Source: Pedomonas mirosovicensis (lineage in GTDB: Bacteria > Pseudomonadota > Alphaproteobacteria > Sphingomonadales > Sphingomonadaceae). Taken from it: DNA of 64,000 nt. The notes below the pieces were generated by a model. It searched no databases. It was not told the origin of the DNA and saw only the letters and a program-made list of their open reading frames with translations. Where the stretch lies: the NCBI RefSeq assembly GCF_022569295.1, contig NZ_JAKFIA010000001.1, positions 2,648,501-2,712,500 of the forward strand, in the 5' to 3' direction. Position numbers and translations under genes: made by a program. This document shows positions 44,565 through 53,515 of this stretch, one piece after another; the first letter of the stretch is position 1, and each line of letters opens with the position of its first letter.

Positions 44565-45230
44565 ATGAAATCCGCCGTTATCGTCTTTCCGGGTTCCAAC
44601 TGCGACCGCGACATGGCCGCTGCCCTGCACAAGATCAGCGGCAACGCGCCCGCCATGGTCTGGCACGGCGACAGCACCCTGCCCGAGGGTCTGGATCTGA
44701 TCGCCCTGCCCGGCGGCTTCTCCTACGGCGACTACCTGCGCTCCGGCGCGATGGCCGCCCAGTCGCCGATCATGCGCGAGGTGGTCAAGGCCGCCGAGCG
44801 CGGCGTCAAGGTGCTGGGCGTGTGCAATGGCTTCCAGATCGTCACTGAAGCCGGGCTGCTGCCGGGCGCTCTGATGCGGAACGCCGGCCTCAAGTTCATC
44901 TGCCGCGACGTGGCGCTGAAAGTGGAAAGCGCCGATACCGCCTACACCAGCCACTACCAGCCTGGTCAGGAAGTGGTGTTCCCGGTCGCCCACCACGACG
45001 GCAACTACTTCGCCGACGATGAGACGCTGGCCCGCCTCGAAGGCGAGGGCCGGGTGGTGTTCCGCTATGTTGAAAACCCCAACGGCTCGCGCAACGACAT
45101 CGCCGGCATCATCAACGAAAAGGGCAACGTCATCGGCATGATGCCCCACCCGGAACGGCTCATCGAGCCGGAACAGGGCGGCACCGACGGCCGCGCCCTC
45201 TTCGAGAGCGTGATCGCCTCGCTGAAGTAA
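44565..45230 (+). CDS. purQ: FGAM synthase glutaminase subunit PurQ
   Basis: 221 residues. Class I glutamine amidotransferase motifs are complete: [15 protein letters not shown], nucleophile cysteine in [15 protein letters not shown], and catalytic His/Glu in [15 protein letters not shown]. It supplies ammonia to PurL. A direct repeat ACTAGGGTC occurs twice just upstream (44536-44558). A terminator follows at 45255-45290, after which 2.4 kb of unrelated genes separate it from purL. Confidence 0.95.
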   Translation: MKSAVIVFPGSNCDRDMAAALHKISGNAPAMVWHGDSTLPEGLDLIALPGGFSYGDYLRSGAMAAQSPIMREVVKAAERGVKVLGVCNGFQIVTEAGLLPGALMRNAGLKFICRDVALKVESADTAYTSHYQPGQEVVFPVAHHDGNYFADDETLARLEGEGRVVFRYVENPNGSRNDIAGIINEKGNVIGMMPHPERLIEPEQGGTDGRALFESVIASLK

Positions 45231-45254
45231 GGCTTGCGCTTCGCTGGTTACACG

Positions 45255-45290
45255 AAAGGCCGGAGGGTTTGCCCCCGGCCTTTTCGTTTT
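45255..45290 (+). terminator. Rho-independent terminator after purQ
   Basis: AAAGGCCGG (45255-45263) with CCGGCCTTT (45275-45283), then TTCGTTTT; loop includes GGG/CCC pairing. Confidence 0.8.
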
Positions 45291-45298
45291 GGAGTGAA

Positions 45299-46285
45299 TC
45301 AATCGAGGCTCGCCTGAATGGCCTGAAAGTCGAGCGCGGCGGCTGCGGCGCGGAGCCTCGGCTCCAGCCTCGGATGGCCATGGCCGCCCTCGGCCGGGCT
45401 GGAGATGGCGACCAGCTGAACCGCTCCCTTCGGTGCGCCCTTGTCGAAATAGTCCAGGTTGGGGCGGACATAGAAGCTGGCGTCCGCGGCGCTGCAGTCC
45501 CCGAAGACCTGCCGCAGCCGGGCGCTGACGCAGGCGGGTTCGGCGCGCTCCAGCGGGCTGAGCGCCGCCAGCGCCGCTGTCTGCTCGTCGAGCGTCGCCT
45601 GCATCTTCGGGTGCGGCGTGCCGCCGATCTCGGCAATGGTGGCGCGCGTCTCGTCGATGAGCTTCTGGAGATATTCGCCCTTCGTCACGTTGACGAACGG
45701 CTCGCGGCCGGGCTTGGTCACCACCACCACGTCGCGCACGCCCACGCGGTAGACCGGGAAGCCCTGAACCGATCCGGTCTTGAGCGGCAAGTACTGGATG
45801 TCCCGGACAGGGTCGCTGCCCGCCGCATTGGCGTAAAAGGCCATCAGGTCGTTGATGAAGATCCGGAAGGTCGGGCCCTCGAGCCTCCCCATATAGGCTC
45901 CGGCGGCGTCCGGCTTGGCCCCGTGCTCCAGATCGATCTCCTGCGGCAGGATAATGGCTTCGGCGCGGGCCGGGTGGCTGGCGGGGAAGCCCTCGGGCAG
46001 GGTGTCGATGCGCGCGCTGCGCCGGATGCTGAAGCCGCGCGGATCGGTGAGCGCCGGCGTTGCGAGCACGCGCGCCACGAGGGCGTCGATCTTGCTCGTC
46101 AGCGTCTTGCGCGCGGCGACGGGCAGCGCAGGGTCCGTCACCTGCACCGAGAGCGGCGTAATCCGCCCTTTCGCGGCCGCCGAAGCGGCGCTCTGCACGG
46201 CAACCGCCGAGTGCGGTAGCACCGCGCCGACAGCGCAGGCGATACCGACCGCCACGGCGGCCGTGGAACGTAGACATGAGGGCAT
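45299..46285 (-). CDS. Exported protein of unknown function
   Basis: 328 residues from ATG 46285 (MPSCLRSTAAVAVGI), preceded by AAAGG; ATGs at 46300 and 46303 are alternatives without a good ribosome binding site. A signal peptide spans about 1-31 (cleavage near AVA). The mature protein (PLSVQVTDPALPVAARKTL, then IDLEHGAKPDAAGAYMGRLE) has a single cysteine pair (CVSARLRQVFGDC, about 275-287) that could form a disulfide, and no membrane helix. I recognise no family. It is located in the 2.4-kb interruption between purQ and purL, in the opposite direction. Confidence 0.7.
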   Translation of the reverse strand: MPSCLRSTAAVAVGIACAVGAVLPHSAVAVQSAASAAAKGRITPLSVQVTDPALPVAARKTLTSKIDALVARVLATPALTDPRGFSIRRSARIDTLPEGFPASHPARAEAIILPQEIDLEHGAKPDAAGAYMGRLEGPTFRIFINDLMAFYANAAGSDPVRDIQYLPLKTGSVQGFPVYRVGVRDVVVVTKPGREPFVNVTKGEYLQKLIDETRATIAEIGGTPHPKMQATLDEQTAALAALSPLERAEPACVSARLRQVFGDCSAADASFYVRPNLDYFDKGAPKGAVQLVAISSPAEGGHGHPRLEPRLRAAAAALDFQAIQASLD

Positions 46286-46433
46286 CGGGGCGCCTTTCAT
46301 CATCTTTATGTCATACGAGGAATGTTTGCCATTTGCCTTGCCCCGAGCAGGCTGTCCAGCGAAACCAGCGTTGCCGCACGGCGGCCGAAGACCACAGGCC
46401 GTTTCCCGGCCAATGCGCCACGGCGGCCCTCGC

Positions 46434-46473
46434 TTGAGAGATCTCCCGTTATCCGTTATGTTACATGTAACGG
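46434..46473 (+). promoter_or_regulatory. Promoter and palindromic operator of the mazEF-type module
   Basis: TTGAGA (46434-46439), 17-bp spacer, TATGTT (46457-46462). The palindrome GTTACATGTAAC (46460-46471) overlaps the -10 box, and outer CCGTTA (46453-46458) and TAACGG (46468-46473) form a second symmetrical pair. The layout is that of an autorepressed toxin-antitoxin operon. Confidence 0.7.
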
Positions 46474-46480
46474 AGGTTCC

Positions 46481-46702
46481 ATGGCCCAGCCTCATCCGAA
46501 CGACACCCGACGCCGCGTGAGCGATTACCGCGCACGGCTGCGCGCCCAAGGATTAAAGCCCATTCAGATCTGGGTTCCGGATGTGCGCTCGCGCGCCTTT
46601 CTGGAGCAGGCCCATCTGCAAAGCCTTGCCGTTTCCCGCTCCCCTTCGGCGGAGGAGGACCAGGCGTTCGTCGATGCCGTCGCGGACTGGAACGATGAAT
46701 GA
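46481..46702 (+). CDS. MazE-like antitoxin (DUF3018 family)
   Basis: 73 residues. The sequence MAQPHPNDTRRRVSDYRARLR followed by AQGLKPIQIWVPDVRSRAF is typical of the short MazE-family antitoxins (DUF3018) with an N-terminal ribbon-helix-like DNA-binding part and an acidic C-terminus (SAEEDQAFVDAVADWNDE) that binds the toxin. GGAGG lies immediately upstream of the ATG. Its stop codon overlaps the toxin start by four bases. A palindromic operator overlaps its promoter. Confidence 0.87.
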   Translation: MAQPHPNDTRRRVSDYRARLRAQGLKPIQIWVPDVRSRAFLEQAHLQSLAVSRSPSAEEDQAFVDAVADWNDE

Positions 46703-47025
46703 AGCGCGGCGCGATCGTCACGGTTGCCGCCGGCGGCTATGCCGGAAAGCCACGGCCCGCCGTCATCCTCCAGAGCGACGCCTTTGACGGCACGGATTCG
46801 GTGACGGTCTGCCTGCTGACAACCACCGCCGTCGACGCCCCGCTCATCCGGCTTCCCATCGAGCCGAGCCCTTCCAACGGCCTGCAACAGCCGTCCTGGC
46901 TCATGGTCGACAAGATCGTGACCGTGCGCCGCAGCCAAGTCGATCAGCGCATCGGCGAGCTGGCCGCGCAGGACATGGTCCGCCTCAACCGCGCGGTCCT
47001 CGTCTTCCTCGGGTTGGCGGGGTAA
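46699..47025 (+). CDS. mazF: MazF-type mRNA interferase toxin
   Basis: 108 residues. The PemK/MazF fold begins MKRGAIVTVAAGGYAGKPRPAVILQSDAF (conserved Arg/Pro substrate loop), continues SVTVCLLTTTAV and ends with SWLMVDKIVTVRRSQVDQRIGEL. Typical activity is ribosome-independent cleavage of single-stranded RNA; the target sequence cannot be predicted here. It overlaps the antitoxin gene by four bases. The pair interrupts the purine cluster. Confidence 0.9.
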   Translation: MKRGAIVTVAAGGYAGKPRPAVILQSDAFDGTDSVTVCLLTTTAVDAPLIRLPIEPSPSNGLQQPSWLMVDKIVTVRRSQVDQRIGELAAQDMVRLNRAVLVFLGLAG

Positions 47026-47035
47026 CCGCCGGATC

Positions 47036-47073
47036 GCAAGGGGGCGAAGCCACTGGCTGTGCAACCCCTTGCA
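47036..47073. repeat. Intergenic hairpin repeat, family B, copy 1
   Basis: GCAAGGGG (47037-47044) pairs with CCCCTTGC (47065-47072), and an inner AGCC-ACT-GGCT hairpin sits in the loop. The core GCGAAGCCACTGGCTG recurs almost exactly at 54734. It lies between the convergent mazF and ridA genes and may terminate both. Confidence 0.65.
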
Positions 47074-47102
47074 TCAAGGCCCGAAGGGCTGGCTTCCCGG
47101 CG

Positions 47103-47456
47103 TTACCCCACCGCTGCCGTGACGATAACCTCCACCAGATACTCCGGCGCGGCGAGCTTGCCCTCGATGGTGGCGCGGGCGGGCGCGTGGCCGGGGGCGA
47201 CCCAGGCGTCCCACACCTTGTTCATCTCAGGAAAGGTCGAGATGTCGGCGAGGATGATCTGGGCGGAGAGGATGCGGGTCTTGTCGCTGCCCGCGAGCGC
47301 CAACAGGCGATCGACCTCGGCCAGCGCGCTGGCGGTCTGCTCGGCGACGCTTGCGCCGGTCTCGCCCACCTGCCCCGCCAGATAGACGGTGCCGTTGTGG
47401 ATGACCGCCTGGCTCATGCGGGCTCCGGTTTCGAGGCGGGTGATGGTGGTGGACAT
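47103..47456 (-). CDS. ridA: RidA-family enamine/imine deaminase
   Basis: 117 residues from ATG 47456 (MSTTITRLETGARMSQAVIHNG), with AAAGGA upstream. Family features are YLAGQVGETGASVAEQTASAL, VAPGHAPARATIEGKLAAPEYLVEV, where the arginine after ApA is the catalytic residue that binds the substrate carboxylate. RidA hydrolyses reactive 2-aminoacrylate and related imines. An open frame continues through the purL antisense strand, but that part is a shadow. Convergent with mazF. Confidence 0.9.
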   Translation of the reverse strand: MSTTITRLETGARMSQAVIHNGTVYLAGQVGETGASVAEQTASALAEVDRLLALAGSDKTRILSAQIILADISTFPEMNKVWDAWVAPGHAPARATIEGKLAAPEYLVEVIVTAAVG

Positions 47457-47675
47457 GGCTGATCCTTTGCTGTGTGGAACGAACTGGATCAAGGCCATGG
47501 CCGGTTCCGGCCCGATAATCAAGGGCGGCAAAAGGAGGCGGCCGGGCGGGGCGGGGCATGAGTGGCGCGCATCGTCACAGAACGCCACAGAACGGCCATC
47601 GCAGGCTGGCGTTCTGTTCCCCAAGCCGCTATGAGCGTGCCCAATTGTCCCGCGCTTTTTGGATTGAGAGACTGA

Positions 47676-49880
47676 ATGTCCGTGTCCTCCCCAGCCATTA
47701 CGCCCGAAGTCGTCGCCGAACACGGCCTCACCAACGAGGAATACGAGGTCATCCTCAAGAGCCTCGGCCGGGAGCCGAACCTCACCGAACTCGGCATCTT
47801 CTCCGTCATGTGGTCGGAGCACTGCTCCTACAAGTCGAGCCGCGTGCACCTGAAGAAGCTGCCGACCAAGGCCCCGTGGGTCATCCAGGGCCCGGGCGAG
47901 AACGCGGGCGTCATCGACATCGGCGACGGCTGGGCCGCCATCTTCAAGATGGAGAGCCACAACCACCCGTCCTACATCGAGCCCTACCAGGGCGCGGCGA
48001 CGGGCGTCGGCGGCATCCTGCGCGACGTGTTCACCATGGGCGCGCGCCCCATCGCCAACATGAACGCCCTGCGCTTCGGTGAGCCGACGCACCCGAAGAT
48101 GCGCCACCTCATCTCGGGCGTGGTCTCCGGCATCGGCGGCTACGGCAACTGCGTCGGCGTGCCGACGGTCGGCGGCGAGGTGAACTTCCACGCCTCCTAC
48201 AACGGCAACATCCTCGTCAACGCCATGACGGTGGGCATCGCCCGCACGGACAAGATCTTCTACTCGGCCGCCGCAGGGCTGGGGAATCCGGTGGTCTACG
48301 TCGGCTCCAAGACCGGCCGCGACGGCATCCACGGCGCGACCATGGCGTCCGCCGAGTTCACCGAGGATTCGGAGGAGAAGCGCCCCACCGTGCAGGTGGG
48401 CGACCCCTTCACCGAGAAGCTGCTGATCGAAGCCTGCCTCGAGCTGATGGCGTCGGACGCGATCGTCGCCATTCAGGACATGGGCGCGGCGGGCCTCACC
48501 TCCTCGTCGGTCGAGATGGCGTCCAAGGGCGGCGTCGGCCTCGAGCTGGACCTCGACAAGGTGCCGTGCCGCGAAGAGGGTATGGTGCCCTATGAGATGA
48601 TGCTCTCCGAATCCCAGGAGCGCATGCTGATGATCCTGAAGCCCGGCCGCGAGGCCGAGGCGGAGAAGATCTTCCACAAGTGGGGGCTGGATTTCGCCGT
48701 CATCGGCACCATCACCGACACCGAGCGGCTGGTGCTGAAGTTCAAGGGCGAAGTGGCGGCGGACATTCCGCTGGGTCCGCTCGGCGACAACGCCCCGGCC
48801 TACGAGCGCCCGTATGTGCCGACGCCGAAGCCTGCCGAGCTGTCCGCCGAGGCGGTGCCCGCGCCCAACGATTACGGCGCGGCGCTGCTCAAGCTCGTCG
48901 GCTCGCCGGACATGGCCTCGCGCCGCTGGATCTGGGAACAGTATGATCACATGGTCATGGCCAACACCATCCAGCGCCCCGGCGGCGACGCGGCGGTCGT
49001 GCGCGTGCAGGACGGCACCCAGAGCAAGAAGGCGCTCGCCATCTCCACCGACTGCACCCCGCGCTACTGCTTCGCGGACCCGGTCGAGGGCGGCAAGCAG
49101 GCCGTGGCCGAGGTATGGCGCAACATCACCGCCGTCGGCGCCAAGCCGCTGGCGATCACCGACTGCATGAACTTCGGCAACCCGCAGCGCCCCGAGATCA
49201 TGGGCCAGTTCGTCGGCTGCATCGAGGGCATGGCGGACGCCTGCAACGCGCTCGACTTCCCGGTCGTCTCCGGCAACGTGTCGCTCTACAACGAGACCAA
49301 CGGCTCCGGCATCCTGCCGACCCCGGCCATCGGCGGCGTCGGCCTCTTGGAAAACTACGAGACCATGGCGACCGTCGCCTTCAAGGCGGCGGGCGAGACC
49401 ATCGTGGTGCTGGGCGAAACCAAAGGCCACCTCGGCCAGTCGCTTTATCTGCGGGAAATCCTTGGCCGCGAGGAAGGCGCGCCGCCGCCGGTTGACCTGA
49501 GCCTTGAGCGCAAGACCGGCGACTTCGTGCGCGAGCAGATCCGCGCCGGGGCGCTGACCGCCGTGCACGACTGCTCGGACGGCGGCATCATCGCTGCCGT
49601 GGTCGAGATGGCCCTGGCGGGCAAAATCGGCGCGGAACTGGCCATCCCGGCCGAAGTCACCGCGCCCCACGCCTGGCTGTTCGGCGAGGATCAGGGCCGC
49701 TACGTCGTCACCACCCGGAATGTGGAAGCCCTGCTGGCCGCAGCTTCGGCGGCGGGCGTCGCCGCCACCGTCATCGGCGAGACCGACGGCGACCACGTGA
49801 CCGCCCGCGACCTGTTCAGCGTCGCCATCGCCGACCTGCGGCAGGCCCACGAAGAGTGGCTGCCGTCGCTGATGGCGTAA
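47676..49880 (+). CDS. purL: FGAM synthase large subunit PurL
   Basis: 734 residues, the normal size for PurS/Q-dependent PurL. It has [19 protein letters not shown], the [17 protein letters not shown] site, [23 protein letters not shown], and the C-terminal half with [17 protein letters not shown] and [12 protein letters not shown]. It catalyses ATP-dependent amination of FGAR using ammonia from PurQ. The start at 47676 lies in a 220-bp gap after ridA's divergent start, so it must have its own promoter. Immediately followed by an intergenic repeat. Confidence 0.95.
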   Translation: MSVSSPAITPEVVAEHGLTNEEYEVILKSLGREPNLTELGIFSVMWSEHCSYKSSRVHLKKLPTKAPWVIQGPGENAGVIDIGDGWAAIFKMESHNHPSYIEPYQGAATGVGGILRDVFTMGARPIANMNALRFGEPTHPKMRHLISGVVSGIGGYGNCVGVPTVGGEVNFHASYNGNILVNAMTVGIARTDKIFYSAAAGLGNPVVYVGSKTGRDGIHGATMASAEFTEDSEEKRPTVQVGDPFTEKLLIEACLELMASDAIVAIQDMGAAGLTSSSVEMASKGGVGLELDLDKVPCREEGMVPYEMMLSESQERMLMILKPGREAEAEKIFHKWGLDFAVIGTITDTERLVLKFKGEVAADIPLGPLGDNAPAYERPYVPTPKPAELSAEAVPAPNDYGAALLKLVGSPDMASRRWIWEQYDHMVMANTIQRPGGDAAVVRVQDGTQSKKALAISTDCTPRYCFADPVEGGKQAVAEVWRNITAVGAKPLAITDCMNFGNPQRPEIMGQFVGCIEGMADACNALDFPVVSGNVSLYNETNGSGILPTPAIGGVGLLENYETMATVAFKAAGETIVVLGETKGHLGQSLYLREILGREEGAPPPVDLSLERKTGDFVREQIRAGALTAVHDCSDGGIIAAVVEMALAGKIGAELAIPAEVTAPHAWLFGEDQGRYVVTTRNVEALLAAASAAGVAATVIGETDGDHVTARDLFSVAIADLRQAHEEWLPSLMA

Positions 49881-49890
49881 GCGCAGGCTG

Positions 49891-50080
49891 GTTTGTTTTG
49901 CAGGAGGGTCTTGGACCCTCCTGCACCTCCCATTTTTTCTATCGGGCCACGCCCCTCATCACGCGCACGGCCCAATTTCCCAACCAAAAGAAAAACGACC
50001 CCTCCCCGGTATGCGCCGGAAACACGGCCCGACAAACGGAAAGGGAGTGCAGAGGGTCCAATACCCTCTGCAAAACAAGA
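49891..50080. repeat. Intergenic hairpin repeat, family A, copy 3
   Basis: The left hairpin TGCAGGAGGGTC/GACCCTCCTGCA (49899-49925) and right hairpin TGCAGAGGGT/ACCCTCTGCA (50048-50072), followed by AAAAC, frame a middle with GGGCCACGCCC, GCACGGCCC and a second ACACGGCCCG. GCACCTCCC near the left is complementary to GGGAGTGC near the right. It follows purL; the next gene (ohr) is codirectional. Confidence 0.75.
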
Positions 50081-50334
50081 AGACCCGCCCCCTCCCCGCC
50101 TCGCATGCCCCGTGAAGGCCCGTAAAGGCCCCTTACAGCGCGATTCCGAGTCTGCCTGCTACCACCCTAGCCGACATAGGCAAAAACCTCTCAGTGAGCG
50201 TTTAAACCACACTAGCGGCGATTTCGCTTTATGTTAAGCGCGCGCATGTTGTCATGGCGCACCAAAGCCCCGCGAAGCGATCCTTCCCTCCCTGCGTTTC
50301 TCCGCCTGTTGCAGTGTAGTGAGGAGGCTGCCTC
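50081..50334. other. Intergenic region upstream of ohr
   Basis: No gene seen. Contains GAGCGTTTAAAC at 50196-50207, the same 12-mer that lies in the divergent dioxygenase/NUDIX promoter at 32843-32854. A GGAG sequence precedes the ohr start by about ten bases. Confidence 0.4.
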
Positions 50335-50757
50335 GTGAAGACGCTTTACGAAACCAGGGCCACGGCGACCGGCGGGCGGGAAGGCCACACCGAAACGGAA
50401 GACGGCAGGGTGGCATTCGACCTCTCCATCCCCGAGGGGCTGGGCGGCAAGGGCGGCTCCGGCGCCAACCCGGAGCAGCTGTTCGCGGCGGGCTATGCCG
50501 CCTGCTTCCTGAGCGCGGTAAAGGCCGCCGCCCCCAAGCACAACGTGGAGGTGCCCGAAGACGCCAAGGTGACGGCGACGGTTGGCATCGGGCGACGGGA
50601 TGACGGCGTGGGCTACGGCCTTGCCGTGCGCCTCACCGTCGAGATGCCGGGCATCGAGCCGGAACAGGCCGAGGCGGTGGTGCGGGCGGCCCACGAGGTG
50701 TGCCCCTACTCCCACGCCATCAAGGGCAATGTGGAAGTAGATCTGGGCGTCATCTGA
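50335..50757 (+). CDS. ohr: Organic hydroperoxide resistance protein Ohr
   Basis: 140 residues, beginning at GTG 50335 (translated MKTLYETRATATGGREGHTE). The first active-site cysteine is in NPEQLFAAGYAACFLSAVKAAA and the second in AAHEVCPYSHAIKGN, the Ohr-specific pattern. It reduces organic hydroperoxides using a lipoylated partner. The regulator OhrR is not adjacent. It differs clearly from the OsmC-type protein at 40062. Confidence 0.92.
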   Translation: MKTLYETRATATGGREGHTETEDGRVAFDLSIPEGLGGKGGSGANPEQLFAAGYAACFLSAVKAAAPKHNVEVPEDAKVTATVGIGRRDDGVGYGLAVRLTVEMPGIEPEQAEAVVRAAHEVCPYSHAIKGNVEVDLGVI

Positions 50758-50861
50758 GACGCTGCGTCTCAAAGGAAACCACGCCCGATGGGGGGCTGGT
50801 TTGACCGCCCGCCCCTTCCATTGCACCCTGCTCGAAACCTGCTCCATGGGGAAGGAGAGCC

Positions 50862-51893
50862 ATGCCGCAATCCCGCGACATTAACCGCCGCATCGTTCTG
50901 GCCGCGCGGCCCAAGGGCGCGCCGACACCGGAGAATTTCCGGCTGGAGGAAGCGCCCGTGCCGCAACCCGGCAACGGGCAGGTGCTGCTGCGGACGCTGT
51001 ACCTCTCACTCGACCCCTACATGCGTGGGCGGATGGACGAAGGCCCGTCCTACGCCGAGCCGGTTTCGCTGGGCGGGGTGATGGTGGGCGGCACGGTAAG
51101 CCGGGTGGAGGCTTCCAACCATCCCGGCTTTGCGCCGGGCGATCTGGTGCTCTCCTACTGCGGCTGGCAGGACTACGGCATCTCGGACGGCCGGGAACTT
51201 ATCAAGCTCGACCCTTCCATGGAGAACCCCTCCCATGCGCTTGGCGTGCTCGGCATGCCGGGCATGACCGCCTACTTCGGCCTCCTCGATATCGGCCAGC
51301 CCAAGGCGGGCGAGACGGTCGCCGTCGCCGCCGCCACGGGCGCGGTGGGGTCCGTCGTCGGGCAGATCGCCAAGCTCAAGGGCTGCCACGTCGTCGGCAT
51401 CGCGGGCGGGGCGGAGAAATGCCGTTATGCCGTCGAGGAGCTGGGGTTCGATGCCTGTGTCGATCACCGCAGCGACGACCTGAAACACAGACTGGCCGAA
51501 GCCTGCCCGGATGGTATCGATGTCTACTTCGAGAACGTGGGCGGCAAGGTGTTCGAGGCGGTGCTGCCGCGCCTCAATCCCGGCGGGCGCGTGCCGCTGT
51601 GCGGGCTCATCGCCCAGTACAACATGACCCAGCTGCCGCCGGGGCCGGATCGCATGCCCCAACTGCTCACCACCATCCTCATTCGCCGCCTCAAGGTACA
51701 GGGCTTCATCGTGACGCTGGACTACGGCCACCGCGCCGCCGAGTTCAATGCGGACATGACCCAATGGGTCAAGGACGGCCGCATTCGCTACAAGGAAGAC
51801 GTGACGGACGGGCTGGAGAATGCGCCCGCCGCCTTCATGGGGCTGCTGGAGGGGCAGAACTTCGGCAAGCTGGTGGTAAAGGTGGGGGACTGA
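50862..51893 (+). CDS. NADP-dependent oxidoreductase (zinc-independent MDR, CurA-like)
   Basis: 343 residues. The MDR fold without zinc ligands is recognised from SLDPYMRGRMDEGPSYAEPV and the nucleotide-binding AAATGAVGSVVGQIAKLKGCHVVGIAGG. Close relatives are curcumin/NADPH reductase CurA and leukotriene B4 dehydrogenase-like enzymes, which reduce activated alkenes such as 4-hydroxynonenal or curcumin. The start at 50862 has GGAGAG upstream. It follows ohr by about 100 bp, and may be part of the same aldehyde and peroxide detoxification set; that is inference. Confidence 0.9.
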   Translation: MPQSRDINRRIVLAARPKGAPTPENFRLEEAPVPQPGNGQVLLRTLYLSLDPYMRGRMDEGPSYAEPVSLGGVMVGGTVSRVEASNHPGFAPGDLVLSYCGWQDYGISDGRELIKLDPSMENPSHALGVLGMPGMTAYFGLLDIGQPKAGETVAVAAATGAVGSVVGQIAKLKGCHVVGIAGGAEKCRYAVEELGFDACVDHRSDDLKHRLAEACPDGIDVYFENVGGKVFEAVLPRLNPGGRVPLCGLIAQYNMTQLPPGPDRMPQLLTTILIRRLKVQGFIVTLDYGHRAAEFNADMTQWVKDGRIRYKEDVTDGLENAPAAFMGLLEGQNFGKLVVKVGD

Positions 51894-51926
51894 GCCCCTA
51901 CCGCCTCCCGTACCGCCCCTGCCGGA

Positions 51927-52283
51927 TCAGAAGCTGCGGCCGTCCACGGCATGAGCCGGGATCGCCCGCGGGTCCACGCCCTCAAGGCAATTGACATTGA
52001 TGGCGACGATCTCCGTGCCATCCGGCATCTTGCCGTAGGCGAAGCTCTCCACCCCGCAGGTGGCGCAGAACAGGTGCTGGATCGCCTTTTTGTTGAAGCG
52101 GTACTCGGTCAGGTTCTCCTGCCCGGATTTCAGCTCGAACTTCTCGCGCGGCGTGAAGGTGAGCACGAACCCCATGCGCTGGCACCGCGAGCAGTTGCAG
52201 GTGACGGCCTGATCGAGGCTCGCCTCCACCTCATAGGCGACCGCGCCACACTGGCATCCGCCGTGATATCGTTGCATTTGCAT
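51927..52283 (-). CDS. GFA-family (glutathione-dependent formaldehyde-activating) protein
   Basis: 118 residues from ATG 52283, preceded by GGGAG. Zinc-binding cysteines are in GGCQCGAVAYEV, CNCSRCQRM and FCATCGVESF, the Mss4-like GFA pattern. The name comes from Paracoccus Gfa; most family members have no proven activity. Convergent with the MDR gene, 33 bp apart. A longer frame begins at 52337 without a better site. Confidence 0.88.
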   Translation of the reverse strand: MQMQRYHGGCQCGAVAYEVEASLDQAVTCNCSRCQRMGFVLTFTPREKFELKSGQENLTEYRFNKKAIQHLFCATCGVESFAYGKMPDGTEIVAINVNCLEGVDPRAIPAHAVDGRSF

Positions 52284-52516
52284 ACTGCTCCCTTTGGCAT
52301 GCTGTTCCCGATACGCCGGGAAATGTCGGAAAGGCATCCTAGAGCCTTTTCGGCCTGCTTGCAGCAGGCCACGGCCCTAAATTCCTTACTGGCCGCGCTT
52401 TCCTAACATCCTGCTCGAAAGCTGCGCCAGCCAATAGCGAGGCGGCTGGCTCGGAGAATCGGCCTGTGCCATACAACGGACAGCGTAGTTCTCTTGACTT
52501 AAAAGGGGATGCAGCA

Positions 52517-53509
52517 ATGCTCCGCGCCCAACGGGCGGGGTTCGCCCTCGCCGTCCTTTCCGTCTGCGTGTCCGCCGCGCCTGCGCTCGCCGCCGGATGC
52601 CGCTTCGAGACGCTGATGCCCGCCTTCGAGCAGTTCCTGCAAAGCCAAGGCGATGCGCCGCCAGAAGCGCAGGGCAAGGCCTTCGCCCGGCAGTTCGCCG
52701 CCAGATTTCCTGCATTTTACGGCGCGCCCACCTTCGGCGGGCCGGAGAAGATTGCCGCCAAGGCAGCTCGCTTCCTTGATCCCAAGGCCCGGCGCACCTT
52801 CGCGGGCTTCCCGCCGTTCAGCATGGAGAAGATGCTGGAGCGCGGCCGGACCATCGATGCGGCCTTCGCCAGCGCGCAGGCCAGTTTTCTCGCGGAGTTT
52901 CCCGATTTTCGCTGCGACACTTTCGTGGCGCTCGGCCCCTCGCTGTTCCACTTCGATGGCCACGTCTACGAGGGGAAGGACGGGCGCGCCCGGCTGCTGT
53001 TCGGCACCGACCTCATCTCCATGATCCACACCGGGCGGACGCTGCCCGCCTTCTTCCACCATGAATTATTTCACATCTACCAGAGCGAGGCGCTGGGCGA
53101 TGCGGAGCCGTCGGAGAACGACTCTCCCATCTGGTGGTCGCTGTGGAAGGAAGGGCTCGCAACCTACGTGAGCCACCGGATGAACCCCGGCCTCTCGCTG
53201 CAGGAAACCCTATGGTTTCCGGCGGATCTGGCCGATGCGGGAGAGCGGCACCGCATGGCGATCGCCGCCCGCCTTCTGGCCGATTTCAACGAAGGGGAGG
53301 ATAAGGCGGCCCTTTACTTCCAAAGCGGAACGGCGCCGGAAGGCCTGCCGCCCCGCAGCGGCTATTACATGGGCTATCTGCTGGCGAAGGAAGTGGGCGA
53401 TGGCCGCCCGCTGGCGGAACTGGCCCGGATGCAGCCTGAAGAGGTACGCCGCGCGGCAGAGAGCTTCCTGCGCCGGATGGCGAGCGGCGGAGAGATGGGT
53501 GACCGCTGA
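52517..53509 (+). CDS. Exported HExxH metallopeptidase-like protein
   Basis: 330 residues from ATG 52517, preceded by AGGGGA. A signal peptide covers about 1-26 (cleavage near ALA). The zinc-site motif is FFHHELFHIYQSE (HELFH), and a downstream glutamate occurs in KEGLATYVSHRMNPG about 27 residues later, consistent with a gluzincin. The second half lacks membrane segments; YYMGYLLAKEVGDGRPLAELA is a possible substrate-clamp helix. I do not recognise the family beyond this. Convergent with tusA, six bases apart. Confidence 0.75.
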   Translation: MLRAQRAGFALAVLSVCVSAAPALAAGCRFETLMPAFEQFLQSQGDAPPEAQGKAFARQFAARFPAFYGAPTFGGPEKIAAKAARFLDPKARRTFAGFPPFSMEKMLERGRTIDAAFASAQASFLAEFPDFRCDTFVALGPSLFHFDGHVYEGKDGRARLLFGTDLISMIHTGRTLPAFFHHELFHIYQSEALGDAEPSENDSPIWWSLWKEGLATYVSHRMNPGLSLQETLWFPADLADAGERHRMAIAARLLADFNEGEDKAALYFQSGTAPEGLPPRSGYYMGYLLAKEVGDGRPLAELARMQPEEVRRAAESFLRRMASGGEMGDR

Positions 53510-53515
53510 CCGCGG

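Noticed and set aside
47103..49850. 915-codon minus-strand frame over purL
   Set aside because: Only its last 117 codons (RidA, 47103-47456) resemble a protein family; the rest is the antisense of purL.
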